Source of the DNA: Arthrobacter sp. FW306-2-2C-D06B | GTDB lineage: Bacteria; Actinomycetota; Actinomycetes; Actinomycetales; Micrococcaceae | Reading direction: 5' to 3' | Length of the DNA stretch: 64,000 bases | Assembly (NCBI RefSeq): GCF_021789175.1 | Contig: NZ_CP084560.1 | Coordinates: 620,001 to 684,000 of the forward strand | In this document: positions 7,765-17,613 of the stretch, piece by piece | How positions within the stretch are numbered: position 1 is the first letter of the stretch | How the letters are laid out: each line of letters begins with the position of its first letter | Position numbers and translations under genes: made by a program | The notes under the pieces: generated by a model | The model's database searches: none | Told to the model about the DNA's origin: nothing | Seen by the model: only the letters and a program-made list of their open reading frames with translations

Positions 7765-9756
7765 GTGGGTAAATCGCAGAACATTCGGGTTGGGCTGATC
7801 GGGGCAGGCCCTCGCGGCACCAGTGTGCTGGAGCGTTTGCTCGCCAATTGGGCTGCGACGGAAACCCAAACGCGATCCCTGCACATCGACGTCGTTGACC
7901 CCTATCCCGCCGGCCCCGGGCACGTCTGGCAGCCCGATCAGTCCCGGCTGTACCTCATGAACACCCAGTCCTTCTACCCCACACTGATCCCCGAGGACGA
8001 GCGACTCGCGCCGCCGTTGGCCGGGGGCTCCTTTGAGCAGTGGCGAGCGAAGCAGCGGTCAGTTGGCGGTCCGGGCCTGAGCGACGAGGAACGGGCTGAA
8101 CTTGCCGTGCTCGCCTCCCACGACTTTCCCAGCCGTGCCCTGTACGGACGGTATCTGCGTTCGACGCTGGAGGACCTGCTGGACCGTGTCCCGGCCGGCG
8201 TCGAGATCGCCTTTCACCGGAACAACGCCGTGGCGGCGCGTCCCCTGCCGGGCGGGCCGGCGGACGGTTCGCCGGGTAAGCCCGCGGGCGGCGGGTTCGA
8301 CGTCGAACTCGACGACGGTGCTCGGCTCACCGTGGATTCCCTCGTCCTCGCGCTGGGCCACCTTGAATCCCGGCTCAACCCGGAGCAGCGTTCGTTCAGG
8401 GAAGTGGCGGCGGAGCTTGGGCTGTTGTACGTGCCGCCGGCCGCACCTGCCGACGTGGACTGGGCACTCGTCCCGGACGGGGAGACGGTCCTGGTCCGGG
8501 GCATGGGCCTCAATTTCTTCGACGTCATGGGCCAGCTGACCGAAGGCCGCGGGGGACAGTTCGTGCCGGCCGAAGACGGTCTCCAGGGGAAGCTTAAGTA
8601 CTTGCCTTCGGGCCGGGAACCGAAGGTCATCGCGGCATCCAGGCGTGGCACTCCGTACCGGGCCAAGGCCGGCTTGGACGGTTATTATCCCAAGTCCGTG
8701 CGCTTGCGGTATCTGACCGAGAACGCGGTGGAACGCTTCGCCGCGGCCGGAATCCAACCTGGCTTCGATCACGACCTTTGGCCCCTCCTGCATCGGGACG
8801 CCCTGTGGGCTTACTATTCAACATTGATCGTGGCGGAACCTGTAGCCGTGTCTGATGCGACTGAATTCCTTGCGGCCTTGGAAGACTTGTTGCGGCCACA
8901 CGCGCATGCCACCGGGCGATGGGAAAACCAAGTCGCGGAGTTGGTCTCCACCCACGTAGCGGCGTCGCGCCGCCTTGACCTGCTAGGCCTCGCGGCGCCT
9001 TTGGCCGGGCATTCCTTTGCCTCCAGGAAGGAACTCGACGCCGCCGTCGTGGACTATCTGGACGACGACGCCCGCCGCTCCGCGCTCGGGGAAGCAGATC
9101 CCGTGAAGATGGCCATCGGTGCGTTGCACACGGGAAGGGCCATCCTGAAGAGTGCCGTGGCCGACGGCGGCATCACGGACGAATCGTGGGTTGGCGAACT
9201 GAGGGGCTGGTTCGAGTCCTTCGTTGAGGGACTCGCGAGCGGTCCGCCCGCCCTGCGCGCCGAACAATTGGCCGCTTTGGCGCGTGCCGGCGTCGTGAGT
9301 TTCGTCGGCCCGGATCCGCGATTCAGCGTTGATCATTCCAAAGGCGTCTTCCGCGCGGTGTCTGCCTGGGTGCACGCCGACGCCGCGGAAGCCAGGACCC
9401 TGATTGAGGCGATGTCCCCGGCGAACCGGGTGGGCGTGAGTGTTTCTCCGTTCCTGCGGCAGTTGCTCGCCGACGGGTTGGTGCGACCCAAGGTGATGAT
9501 GACTGCCGAGGGAACGCCGGTGCAGACCTCCGGGTTGGATGTCGAGCCGCACCCCTACCGACTGGTAGGCGCCAACGGTTCCGTGACTCCGGGGATGTAC
9601 GCCCTTGGCCTGCAGCTTTCCTCCACCCAATGGGGAACCGCCATCGCCGCGGAAGCCCGGCCTTCCGATGGCACCAGCTACCGAAGCGGCCAACGGACCC
9701 TCCGCGACGCGGACGAAATCGCCAGGGACATGCTCGGCCTTCCCCTCCAAAAATGA
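7765..9756 (+). CDS. FAD/NAD(P)-binding protein
   Basis: A 663-residue protein with an N-terminal Rossmann dinucleotide-binding motif 'VGLIGAGPRGTSVLERLL' and a length and layout matching the large FAD-NAD(P)-binding family (Pfam PF13454-type) found in actinobacteria. A second nucleotide-binding region around 'DGETVLVRGMGLNFFDV' fits a two-dinucleotide-domain flavoprotein. Its substrate is unknown. GTG 7765 was taken as start because of the TAGGCT -10 box; an in-frame TTG six bases upstream is the alternative. It is divergent from the prolyl oligopeptidase gene, and its stop codon lies at the edge of a palindromic element. Confidence 0.78.
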   Translation: MGKSQNIRVGLIGAGPRGTSVLERLLANWAATETQTRSLHIDVVDPYPAGPGHVWQPDQSRLYLMNTQSFYPTLIPEDERLAPPLAGGSFEQWRAKQRSVGGPGLSDEERAELAVLASHDFPSRALYGRYLRSTLEDLLDRVPAGVEIAFHRNNAVAARPLPGGPADGSPGKPAGGGFDVELDDGARLTVDSLVLALGHLESRLNPEQRSFREVAAELGLLYVPPAAPADVDWALVPDGETVLVRGMGLNFFDVMGQLTEGRGGQFVPAEDGLQGKLKYLPSGREPKVIAASRRGTPYRAKAGLDGYYPKSVRLRYLTENAVERFAAAGIQPGFDHDLWPLLHRDALWAYYSTLIVAEPVAVSDATEFLAALEDLLRPHAHATGRWENQVAELVSTHVAASRRLDLLGLAAPLAGHSFASRKELDAAVVDYLDDDARRSALGEADPVKMAIGALHTGRAILKSAVADGGITDESWVGELRGWFESFVEGLASGPPALRAEQLAALARAGVVSFVGPDPRFSVDHSKGVFRAVSAWVHADAAEARTLIEAMSPANRVGVSVSPFLRQLLADGLVRPKVMMTAEGTPVQTSGLDVEPHPYRLVGANGSVTPGMYALGLQLSSTQWGTAIAAEARPSDGTSYRSGQRTLRDADEIARDMLGLPLQK

Positions 9757-9857
9757 GCATGTTCCCCTAAGCAAAATGAGCATGCTCCCCGCCCGTTCCA
9801 ACGAGTGGACATAAACCTTATATGTCCACTCGCCGGGGCCGGGGTAGAGCATGCTCA
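9750..9857. repeat. Intergenic palindromic element, copy A
   Basis: Nested hairpin: outer arms TGAGCATGCTC (9777-9787) and GAGCATGCTCA (9847-9857), inner 12-bp arms CGAGTGGACATA (9802-9813) and TATGTCCACTCG (9821-9832). An imperfect direct repeat AAAATGAGCATGYTCCCC occurs at 9750 and 9773, the first copy containing the upstream stop codon. It is the sibling of the element at 14543-14627 and sits between convergent genes. Confidence 0.85.
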
Positions 9858-9883
9858 TCCGGGGTTGGCGCTGCGGCTAGCCC

Positions 9884-12800
9884 CTAAAGGCACTTCTGGT
9901 ACTCAAGCCACGCGAAGGTGTACTTGATCCAGCCGAGCACGTCGTACCACTTGCTCGGCATGACGGGTGCAGTGCACTTGGGAGGCAGAGGAGCGGCAAC
10001 CTTGATTGCAGCTTTGACAACAGTCCCGGACTCGACGGCAGTCAGCATCAGGGTTCCTGTTCCGGCTGCGGCTCCCGCGGGTACCTTGACGTTCACTGAG
10101 GCGGCACCGGAAGCGACGCTGACCGTTCCCAGTTGTGTCGCGACACCCTTGGCGTCCGTAAAGACTGCCTTGAGAGAGGTGTTCTGCGGGCTGCCGAGCG
10201 AAGTCAGGTTCAGCTTGGAGACGGACAGGGCCATGACGTCACCGCTCCTCACCTCTGCTGCCGTGCTGTTCACGACAGCAGCGGAACGTCGGGCGAAGTC
10301 CGGTGACACCGGATTGTGGGCCTGCAAGTACTTGATCCACGCGTCACGATCCACGAGTCCTGAGTCCTTGGTGTTGCTGCCTTCCTTGAAGACCCGGAAG
10401 TTGTCGCCCCCAGCGGCCAGGAAGCTGAAGGTTCCGATGCGATACGACTTCGCGGGGTCGATGAGCGCTCCATTCACCCAGATAGAGGTGATCCGGTCGC
10501 CCGCTGCACGCCCGGCGTCGAACGTGTAGTTCACGTTCTTGGACACGCCCAGCTGCAAGTACGGACGGCTCGGTACGGAACCATCGGCGTTGGTCTGCCA
10601 TTGCTGCTCAAGAAGCGACTTGAACTGGGTGCCCGTCAGCGAGGTGGTCCAGAGATTGTTCACGAACGGCAGTACCGCGTTGGCTTCCGCATACGTGATG
10701 GTGCCGTCGGGCGCGTAGTAGAGCTCGTTGCGCAGGCCGCCGGGGTTCACGACGCCGATCTCGGCCCCGCCAAGTTCGGGTGCCTTGAGCGTGTCCACCA
10801 GTGAATCCGCCACCAGGTTGCCCAGTGTGGATTCGCTCGCGCGGTCATCGCGCTTGGGAGTCCCGCCCGCGGGGTCAGGCGTGAACGCCGTGGTGATATC
10901 CGCGGTGAGCGCACCGACCCGCTGATTGCCGACGACGGCGGCATCGGCCAGCGCTTTGTCGACGATGGCCTTGACCTGTGCAACACGGGGGTAGGTTCCG
11001 GACATGTCCGTTGTGGAGCGCTTGACGTTGCCCGCGGTGTAGGCGGTCACGGCCATGCTCTTGGTATCTACCGTCAGGGTGATGCGGCCGATGTTTTCGC
11101 CGTAGTTCCCGGTCTGCACGATCGGGCGGGTCTTGCCCGTCGGCTGGCCGTTGGCGTCAAGGATTGGTGCGTCCCAGGCGTATTCCTTGTGGGTGTGGCC
11201 GGTGAAGATGGCCGCAACATCAGCTGTGGTTTCCTTCACGAGCTTGGCGAACGGGCCGCCCGCGGCGACTTCCTGTTCGATCGTGGCACCTTCCGGGGTA
11301 CCGGCTCCGGCGCCGTCGTGGATTTCCGCGACGATCACATCGGCCAGCTTGCCGGCCTTGATCTTGGCGGCAACACGGTTGACGGCGTCCACGGGGTCAC
11401 CGAATTCGAGGTCCGCGATCCCGGCCGGGCTGACCAGGGACGGGGTTTCCTGCGTCACCGTGCCGATGACGGCCACCTTGACGCCGTTCATGTCCAGAAC
11501 GGTGTACTCCGGCAACACCGGTGTGGTGGTGCCTTTCTGGTAGGCGTTGGCACCCAGGATCGGGAACTTCGCATTGTTGCCGCCTGCGATGACGCGGTCC
11601 CGCAAGTCCGCCCATCCGCCGTCGAACTCGTGGGTTGCCCACCGCGGACGCCTTGAGCTCAAGCGCGTTCAGCACGTCGATCGTCGGCTGGTCTTTGGCC
11701 ACTGCGGAGGCGAAGAGCGACGCACCGATGTTGTCTCCCGCGGAGATGAAGGCGGTTGAACCGGCCGCGCTAGCGGCCCGGAGCTGTTCGATGGTGCTGG
11801 CGAACAGGACCGTGTTGCTGTCGATGCGTCCGTGGAAATCATTGATGCCCAGGAACTGCAGGTCCACGCTTGCCGGAGTGGTCGGCAGGTTCAGGCCGAC
11901 CACCACGGGGTCGTGGTCACTGGCCCGGAATTGGTCCGCGGCGTAGTAGTTGACCACGTTGTTGTTGTACCGGCTGTACTCGAAGGCGACCGACTCCACC
12001 GAGTTGATGTTCCAGATGTCGGTTCCCGTGACCACTTCTTGGGCGGCGGGGGAGGCCAGGATGTGGTCGAGGGATCCGACCATTCCGCCGAACAAGTACG
12101 AGTGCTTCCCGGTGCTTGTTTCCAAGTCCGCGTAGCCGGCCCCCGTCAGGACGTTGATCGGGTCTTCTTTGGAATAGGCGTTGAAATCGCCGATGAGGAA
12201 CACCTTGTCGGTGCCCTTGGAGGACTTCAACTGATCGGCGAACGTCAAGAGCGACTGTGCCTGCTTGGTCCGGGCAACGTTGGAAGCGCCTTGGCCCTTG
12301 TCGGTGTCGTCCGGTGTTACTGCTGAGCCCTTGGACTTGAAATGGTTCACAATCGCGATGAACTTCTTGTCATCGCTGGCACCCACGGGCTTGAATACCT
12401 GGGCGAGGGGCTTGCGTGCGCTGGCGAAAGCGACAGTGTCGTTGTGGATGATCGACTCACCCAGTGGTTCGGCGCTGGCCTTCTTGAAAATGAAGGCCGT
12501 ACGGATCATGTCCTCGTCGCTCAGCGGGGGAGCGTTTGCAGGCGTGCGGACGTAGTCCCAGATTCCCGGGGTTTCAATGTTGAGGGAATCCACCAGCTTG
12601 GCGAGGGCATCGTCTCGGTTCATGCCGAATTGTGCCGAGTTCTCGATCTCCTCCAAGGAGACGACGTCGGCGCCGGACTTGGTGATTGCGCCGACGATCT
12701 TTGCTTGCTGGCGCTGGAGGTTCTCGGCGTTCGCCGCACCGCGGGCGTTGCAGCCGTCCTTGACCGTGATCGGGTTTCCGTCCCGGTCGGTGTAGTAGGT

Positions 12801-14378
12801 GCAGCCACTGAGCTGGTCACCGGTGGTGGGGAAGTAGTTCAACACGTTGAAGGAGGCGATCTTCAGGTTGCCGCCCACGTTGGCCGGGGCCTGGGGCCGG
12901 TTACCGGTGAAGCTGATGGGCTGCACGGAGTCCGCGGTGGCCGGGGTCAGTTGAGAGAGCGGCTGGAATTTCCAGGCGTTGTTCCCGTAGCCGAGGATCA
13001 CGTTGGTGCGGAAGCTCGCAGCCGATCCGACCCGGACCGGATCACTCGTGGTCAGATAGGGGAGCGGCTGAGCCTTCGTCGAGGCGTCCTTGAGGAAGTT
13101 GGTGGACGCGCCGTCGTCGAGCTTGATGCCTCGCAGTGCGTTGTCGGCAACCACGGCGTTGTATTCCGCTGAGCCGAAGCTTGCTACGGCAGTGGGCTGG
13201 ACCAAAGGGGAGGTCCCTGCCGCCAGGCCGATTTCGCCGTACTGGTTCAGTGAATAGTTGTCCGTCACCGTGAACGTACCCTGGGGTGCCAGCAGCATGC
13301 CTTCGTAGCGCTCGCGGGTGGCTTCGTCGGCCGGAAGCGCGAAGTTGCTGGGCTTGACTTCAGGCGCGGCTTCGCTGAGCTTCTTCACTCCAGCTGCGTC
13401 CGCGGTGAGCTGCGTCTGGTTGGAGAACTCGCTCACCGTGCCGGTGAGTTCAAGGTAGTCGCCGATCTGGGTTCCGCCCGCCGTTGACGGCGAGTAGACG
13501 AAAATCGCGTCCGACGCCGTCCTGGCCGCCGGATCAGTGTCGCCACCGGTTCCCGGGGTCTGCACGTAGTAGCCATTGAATCCGCCGGTCGCGTAGACGG
13601 CGGTGACTTTGCCGCGGGTGGTGACCGTGGCACCCGTGAACGGGCTGGCCGCTCCGGTGCCTTGGATTTCCGCAATGGTCTTGTTCTCGGGGACGGTGGG
13701 CGGAGTGGTTGTGGCGCCTGCCGCCGTCGGGGTGATGACGGCGCTGAGGCTTAGGTCGGCGGCGTTGTTGTTGGTGTCCGCTCCGTTGCTCCGGTTCAGG
13801 CTCCTGACATCCGTGTTGCTTGTCGGTGCCAGGGCCGCCGCAGTCTCAAAAGTGTTGCTGCTGCCGTAGCCGAGGAGATCGGCTACGGCAGAGTTGCCCA
13901 CTACGGAACCCGCGGGGAGGGGGTTCACTGCGGTGCCTTGCTTCGCAAGGAGGATGGTGCCGGCACTTCCGCTGGGGTTGAGCGTGCCGGAGCCGTCGAC
14001 GTCGGCGGCCGGCAATTCTGCCGCCGTCGAGGTTGCGCTGTTGCTGGCGCCCTTGATGAGGAAGTATCCCCTGGCCGGGATGTTGCCGCTGAGGGGAGTG
14101 ATGAAGGTGGGCGGATTGACGTTGCCCGCCGCGCGGTATTGGAGTGACCAACCGCTCAGGCTAACGGCGGTGTCGGAGTTGTTGTACAGCTCCACGAACT
14201 TGTTCCGGAACGCAGCTCCGGCGCTGCCTCCGCTGAGATAGGCCTCATTGATCACCACCGACGGGCCTGTTGCGGGCGATGTATCGGCTGCCATGGCCGG
14301 AACGGTGGCGAGCGGGGCTGCAAACAATCCCGCCGACACCACCAAACCGACTAGAAATTTCCCATTTTTGAAATGCAT
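9884..14378 (-). pseudogene. ExeM/NucH-type secreted nuclease fused to 5'-nucleotidase, frameshifted
   Basis: Read 14378 to 11397, this frame gives a signal peptide (ends 'AMAADT'), a lamin-tail domain ('VVINEAYLSGGSAG', 'FVELYNNSD'), an endonuclease/exonuclease/phosphatase domain ('ASFNVLNYF', 'LEEIENSAQ', 'GDFNAYSKED', 'DHDPVVVG') and the start of a metallophosphoesterase ('GINDFHGRID'). The reading frame is then lost. The continuation lies in the next frame from about 11640 to 9884: 'HEFDGGWADL', 'GHTHKEYAWD', the C-terminal 5'-nucleotidase domain ('NPGGLRNELYYAPDGT') and an Ig-like tail. The invariant GNHEFD is split exactly at the frameshift; removing one G from the GGG at 11632-11634 restores it, giving about 1,500 residues. 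Intact homologues degrade extracellular DNA and nucleotides for phosphate. A sequencing error is the main alternative to true inactivation. Confidence 0.85.
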
Positions 14379-14542
14379 CAGCTCTGACTTTCAATTGGCC
14401 TTGTGGGGCGCGCCGTGGAAGACGCCCGCCGTGTGCGTCGGCGTGCGGTGAACCGGGCTCTAGTCCGGTGGGGATATCACGCTCGGCATCACATCAGTAG
14501 TGAATGAATACGGGGTTGCCATATGGTGACGGCACAAACAAG

Positions 14543-14627
14543 AGAGAGCATGCCCTCCCTTTGAGGCGGGGAGTGGACATCATCCCAATATGTCCACTCC
14601 CCGCGTCGTGGGGGGAGCATGCTCTCT
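14543..14627. repeat. Intergenic palindromic element, copy B
   Basis: Outer arms AGAGAGCATGC (14543-14553) and GCATGCTCTCT (14617-14627) enclose perfect 15-bp inner arms GCGGGGAGTGGACAT (14566-14580) and ATGTCCACTCCCCGC (14590-14604). It shares the GAGCATGC outer and GAGTGGACAT inner sequences with copy A, but the bases between differ. Confidence 0.85.
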
Positions 14628-14659
14628 GGTGCGTGGCGGGCTGCGCCTGGCGGCTGGGC

Positions 14660-15439
14660 TTATGCAGCCTGGTTTTCGATGAGTTTGAAGATCGCACCCG
14701 TCGGGTCTGTCAGGGTGGCCATCCGGCCGTAGGGAGTGTCCTCAGCCGCCTGGACGACGGTGGCGCCCAGCGCGACCGCCTGCTCGATGGTGTCATCGAC
14801 CTTGTCCACCGCGAAGTAGACGCCCCAGTAGGACGGGACCTCCGCCGGGAGGAAACCGGAGGCATCCATGATGCCTGCCTTGGAGTCGTCGCCGGCACCG
14901 AGCGTGGTGTAACGGAACTCCGGGGTATCGCCCACGACGGTGGTTTCCCAACCAAAGACGTTCTGGTAAAAGGAAACAGCCGAGTCGTACTCCTTGGCGA
15001 AGAGCTCGTGCCAGGCGGGCGCGCCGGTTTCGGCAGCCAGCTGATAGCCCTTCATCTCGCCGAACTGCCAGGCGCCGATGGCTGCTCCCGAGGAATCCGC
15101 GTACATGGCCATGGTTCCCTGGTCAGGTACTTCCATGGGTTCCATGTAGACCTGGCCGCCGTTGGCGACTGCCGCTTCGGTGGTCGCCTTGATGTCATCG
15201 GTGCGCAGGTAAGTGGACCAGACATCGGGCATCTGGCCCATGTCTTCCTGCTTCTGCATGATCCCGGCCACCATCTTGCCGTCCTTGGAGGCCGTGATGT
15301 AGCCGCCGTACTTTTCCTGGTCCCCGGTCTCGTAGGTCCAGCCGAAGAGCGTGTTGTAGAAGGACTTTGCCTTCTCCGGGTCCGAGGTCATCAGGTCGAT
15401 CCAGCAAGGTGAGCCGGGGGTGATGTCAGGCGTAGGCAT
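14660..15439 (-). CDS. VOC family protein (two glyoxalase-like domains)
   Basis: A 259-residue cytosolic protein made of two vicinal-oxygen-chelate repeats: 'PCWIDLMTSDPEKAKSFY' with 'LFGWTYE' opens the first and 'AWHELFAKEYDSAVSFYQ' with 'VFGWETT' the second. The layout matches the mycobacterial CFP30B-type two-domain proteins. Enzymatic function is not established for this group; lyase/isomerase or dioxygenase roles are only possible. The start at 15439 has AGGAG five bases upstream, so a 14-codon upstream extension was rejected. It lies 120 bp downstream of uppP in the same direction. Confidence 0.85.
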   Translation of the reverse strand: MPTPDITPGSPCWIDLMTSDPEKAKSFYNTLFGWTYETGDQEKYGGYITASKDGKMVAGIMQKQEDMGQMPDVWSTYLRTDDIKATTEAAVANGGQVYMEPMEVPDQGTMAMYADSSGAAIGAWQFGEMKGYQLAAETGAPAWHELFAKEYDSAVSFYQNVFGWETTVVGDTPEFRYTTLGAGDDSKAGIMDASGFLPAEVPSYWGVYFAVDKVDDTIEQAVALGATVVQAAEDTPYGRMATLTDPTGAIFKLIENQAA

Positions 15440-15562
15440 GTTTGCTCCTGTGTCGTTACCGCGGTTGTTCCACGGTTTCATGAGTGGGTGGTGGAGACAG
15501 ACAAAACCCTATGCGGGGCCCCTGACAGTTTCAATGCCTTCGGTCAATGCCGTCAGCGGAAC

Positions 15563-16441
15563 CTAGCCCATGATGAGCATCAGGATGAAGTAGATCGCTC
15601 CGCCGACCACCGAGTAGATAGCGAAGGGCGTCAGGGTCCGGGTCTCGAAGAAACGAAGCAGGAACTTGGTGGCGAACCATGCGGCGACACCCGCGCACAA
15701 GGCCCCCACCAGGAACACGCCACGCTCGTCGGCCATGGCCGGGGTGAAGAGTTCAGGCAGCTTGAGCACGGCGGCCGCGCCGATGATCGGCGTGGCGAGC
15801 AGGAAGCTGAACCTCGCAGCGTTTTCGTTGTTCAGTCCGGACAGCAAGCCACCGGCCATTGACGAGCCGGAGCGGGAGATACCCGGGATGAGGGCGGCGG
15901 CCTGGGCGGTTCCGATTGCCAAGGCGCGCTTCCACGGCAGGGTGGCGATTTCGGCGTCGGAAGCTGTTGCAGTCACCGGTTGCCCCGCCGCGCGGCGGTT
16001 TTCCCTGGTACGCAGACGTTCGGCCGCAAAAAGGATGAGCCCGTTGAGCACCAGGAAGGCGGCAGCGATGAGCGGCGAACCGAAGAGGTTCCGAATGGGC
16101 TTTTCCAGGACCAAACCGATGATTCCGGCCGGCACGGTTCCAACCACGAGGAGCCAGCCGAGCTTTGCGTACGTGTCTGACGGAGCAATCTTCCGATCCC
16201 GGATGGAACGGCCCAGACCCTTGGCGATTTCAATCCAGTCCCGGAGGAAGAAGAAGAACAGCACAATTGCCGTAGCCAGGTGGGTGGCTATGAGGAAGTT
16301 CAGGAATTCGGGCGCCTTCTGGTCCAGGCCCCAACCGAACAGTTTGGGCAGGATGACGCTGTGGCCGAGGCTGGAAATCGGAAAGAGTTCAGTGATTCCC
16401 TGCAGCAGGCCCATAACGATGGCCTGGATCATATTAATCAT
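15563..16441 (-). CDS. uppP: Undecaprenyl-diphosphatase
   Basis: A 292-residue polytopic membrane enzyme that dephosphorylates undecaprenyl pyrophosphate to recycle the lipid carrier of peptidoglycan synthesis; overproduction of the family gives bacitracin resistance. Diagnostic motifs are the N-terminal 'GLLQGITELFPISSLGH' (catalytic Glu and Ser) and 'PGISRSGSSMAGGL' (conserved Arg) near residue 175. About seven to eight transmembrane helices are visible, and length is normal for the family. Confidence 0.95.
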   Translation of the reverse strand: MINMIQAIVMGLLQGITELFPISSLGHSVILPKLFGWGLDQKAPEFLNFLIATHLATAIVLFFFFLRDWIEIAKGLGRSIRDRKIAPSDTYAKLGWLLVVGTVPAGIIGLVLEKPIRNLFGSPLIAAAFLVLNGLILFAAERLRTRENRRAAGQPVTATASDAEIATLPWKRALAIGTAQAAALIPGISRSGSSMAGGLLSGLNNENAARFSFLLATPIIGAAAVLKLPELFTPAMADERGVFLVGALCAGVAAWFATKFLLRFFETRTLTPFAIYSVVGGAIYFILMLIMG

Positions 16442-16538
16442 GGGTTCGATCCTAGCCAGTACCGGTTACTGGGAGATGAACGTTTGCTGGGAGGCAGCCG
16501 TGTGCCAGCAGGTGAACGCGGTCAATGGGGTAGGTGGC

Positions 16539-16544
16539 TAATAT
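16539..16544 (+). promoter_or_regulatory. -10 box of the potassium channel gene
   Basis: TAATAT lies six bases before ATG 16551. No Shine-Dalgarno sequence is present, consistent with a leaderless mRNA. Confidence 0.5.
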
Positions 16545-16550
16545 CGACGA

Positions 16551-17324
16551 ATGACCCAAGAGCGATGGCGGCAGGTTTCCGAATGGCCCATGGTGGCGGC
16601 AGCAGTGCTGTTCCTGGTGGCCTATTCGTTCCAGGTGATCGCCAATCTCAGCGAGGCCCAATCCACAGTCGTTGACTCCATCATCTGGGTCACCTGGCTG
16701 GTGTTTGCGCTGGACTACGCGATGTGCCTGGTCCTGGCGCGGCGTCGCGCCCGGTGGTTCGTGCGGAACCTGCACGAATTGCTGATTTTGGCCCTCCCTG
16801 TCCTCAGGCCCTTGAGGTTGTTGCGGCTCGTGACACTCCTGAAGCTGCTTCACCGCACTGCCGGGAACGCCATGCGGGGCCGCATCCTCACTTTTGTCCT
16901 TGGGTCCGCGGCCCTCCTGACGTATTGCGGTGCCCTCGCCGTGCTTGATGCTGAGGAGAACGCCGCGGGCGCCAACATCACCAACTTTGGCGACGCCATC
17001 TGGTGGGCGATGGTCACCATCACTACCGTCGGCTACGGGGACCACTACCCGGTGACGGTTGTGGGCCGCTGTGTTGCCGGCGGCTTGATGGTCTGCGGAA
17101 TCGCTGTCCTGGGCGTCGTGACCGCCTCGGTTGCCTCGTGGCTTGTCGAACAGGTCTCCTCCGGCGCTGCGGCGGCCGCGACAGTCGCCGAAGAGCCCAT
17201 GAAACAGGAGATCCGCAGGTTGGCAGAGCACGTCGAACGCCTTAGCGCGCTTCTGGAAAACGCCGACGGCGAGGCGCGGGGCGGCGCGGTCGGAGCCCGC
17301 GGCGATCACTCGCCGTCGTCATAG
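16551..17324 (+). CDS. Potassium channel family protein
   Basis: A 257-residue ion channel subunit. Several hydrophobic segments (from 'MVAAAVLFLVAYSFQV') lead to a positively charged S4-like stretch rich in Arg/Leu ('VLRPLRLLRLVTLLKLL'). A pore loop follows with the selectivity filter 'TVGYGD', then a final helix and a short acidic cytoplasmic tail ('AEHVERLSALLENADG'). This is the six-transmembrane voltage-gated-like architecture of bacterial Kch/KvAP-type channels. No RCK/TrkA-N domain is attached. The gene is divergent from uppP. Confidence 0.88.
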   Translation: MTQERWRQVSEWPMVAAAVLFLVAYSFQVIANLSEAQSTVVDSIIWVTWLVFALDYAMCLVLARRRARWFVRNLHELLILALPVLRPLRLLRLVTLLKLLHRTAGNAMRGRILTFVLGSAALLTYCGALAVLDAEENAAGANITNFGDAIWWAMVTITTVGYGDHYPVTVVGRCVAGGLMVCGIAVLGVVTASVASWLVEQVSSGAAAAATVAEEPMKQEIRRLAEHVERLSALLENADGEARGGAVGARGDHSPSS

Positions 17325-17341
17325 CCCGCTTGGTTCAACGC

Positions 17342-17387
17342 AAAAGAGGCCGGTCACGGAATCGAAAGATTCGCATGAACCGGCCTC
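17342..17387 (-). terminator. Terminator downstream of tRNA-Ser(TGA)
   Basis: Arms GAGGCCGGT (17346-17354) and ACCGGCCTC (17379-17387) enclose a second small stem (GAATC/GATTC). On the minus strand the structure ends in TTTT. It can also serve the convergent channel gene. Confidence 0.7.
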
Positions 17388-17412
17388 TCAGCTGCGCTGT
17401 GTCGCGCCACGC

Positions 17413-17499
17413 GGAAGGTAAGGGATTTGAACCCTTGGTGCGGGGTTACCGCACACTGGTTTTCAAGACCAGCTCCTTAGGCCGCTCGGACAACCTTCC
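17413..17499 (-). tRNA. tRNA-Ser (anticodon TGA)
   Basis: The minus strand folds as an 87-nt class II tRNA: acceptor GGAAGGT/ACCTTCC, anticodon loop CTTGAAA with anticodon TGA, a long variable arm (GTGCGGTAACCCCGCAC) and T-loop GTTCAAATC. It decodes UCA and, by wobble, other UCN codons. Confidence 0.95.
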
Positions 17500-17613
17500 C
17501 TGCCTAGTAGTGTTTCATAGGGAGTTGGTTGCGCCAAAAACCTGCCGCCGCGATTAACGCGGTTAAGGTGTCTGAAAGGCCAGCTGCACTGAGCGAGGGA
17601 TCGGGAGCACTCT

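Noticed and set aside
12342..13172. 276-codon plus-strand frame opposite the nuclease/nucleotidase gene
   Set aside because: Antisense shadow; the minus strand carries consistent domain motifs over the same stretch.
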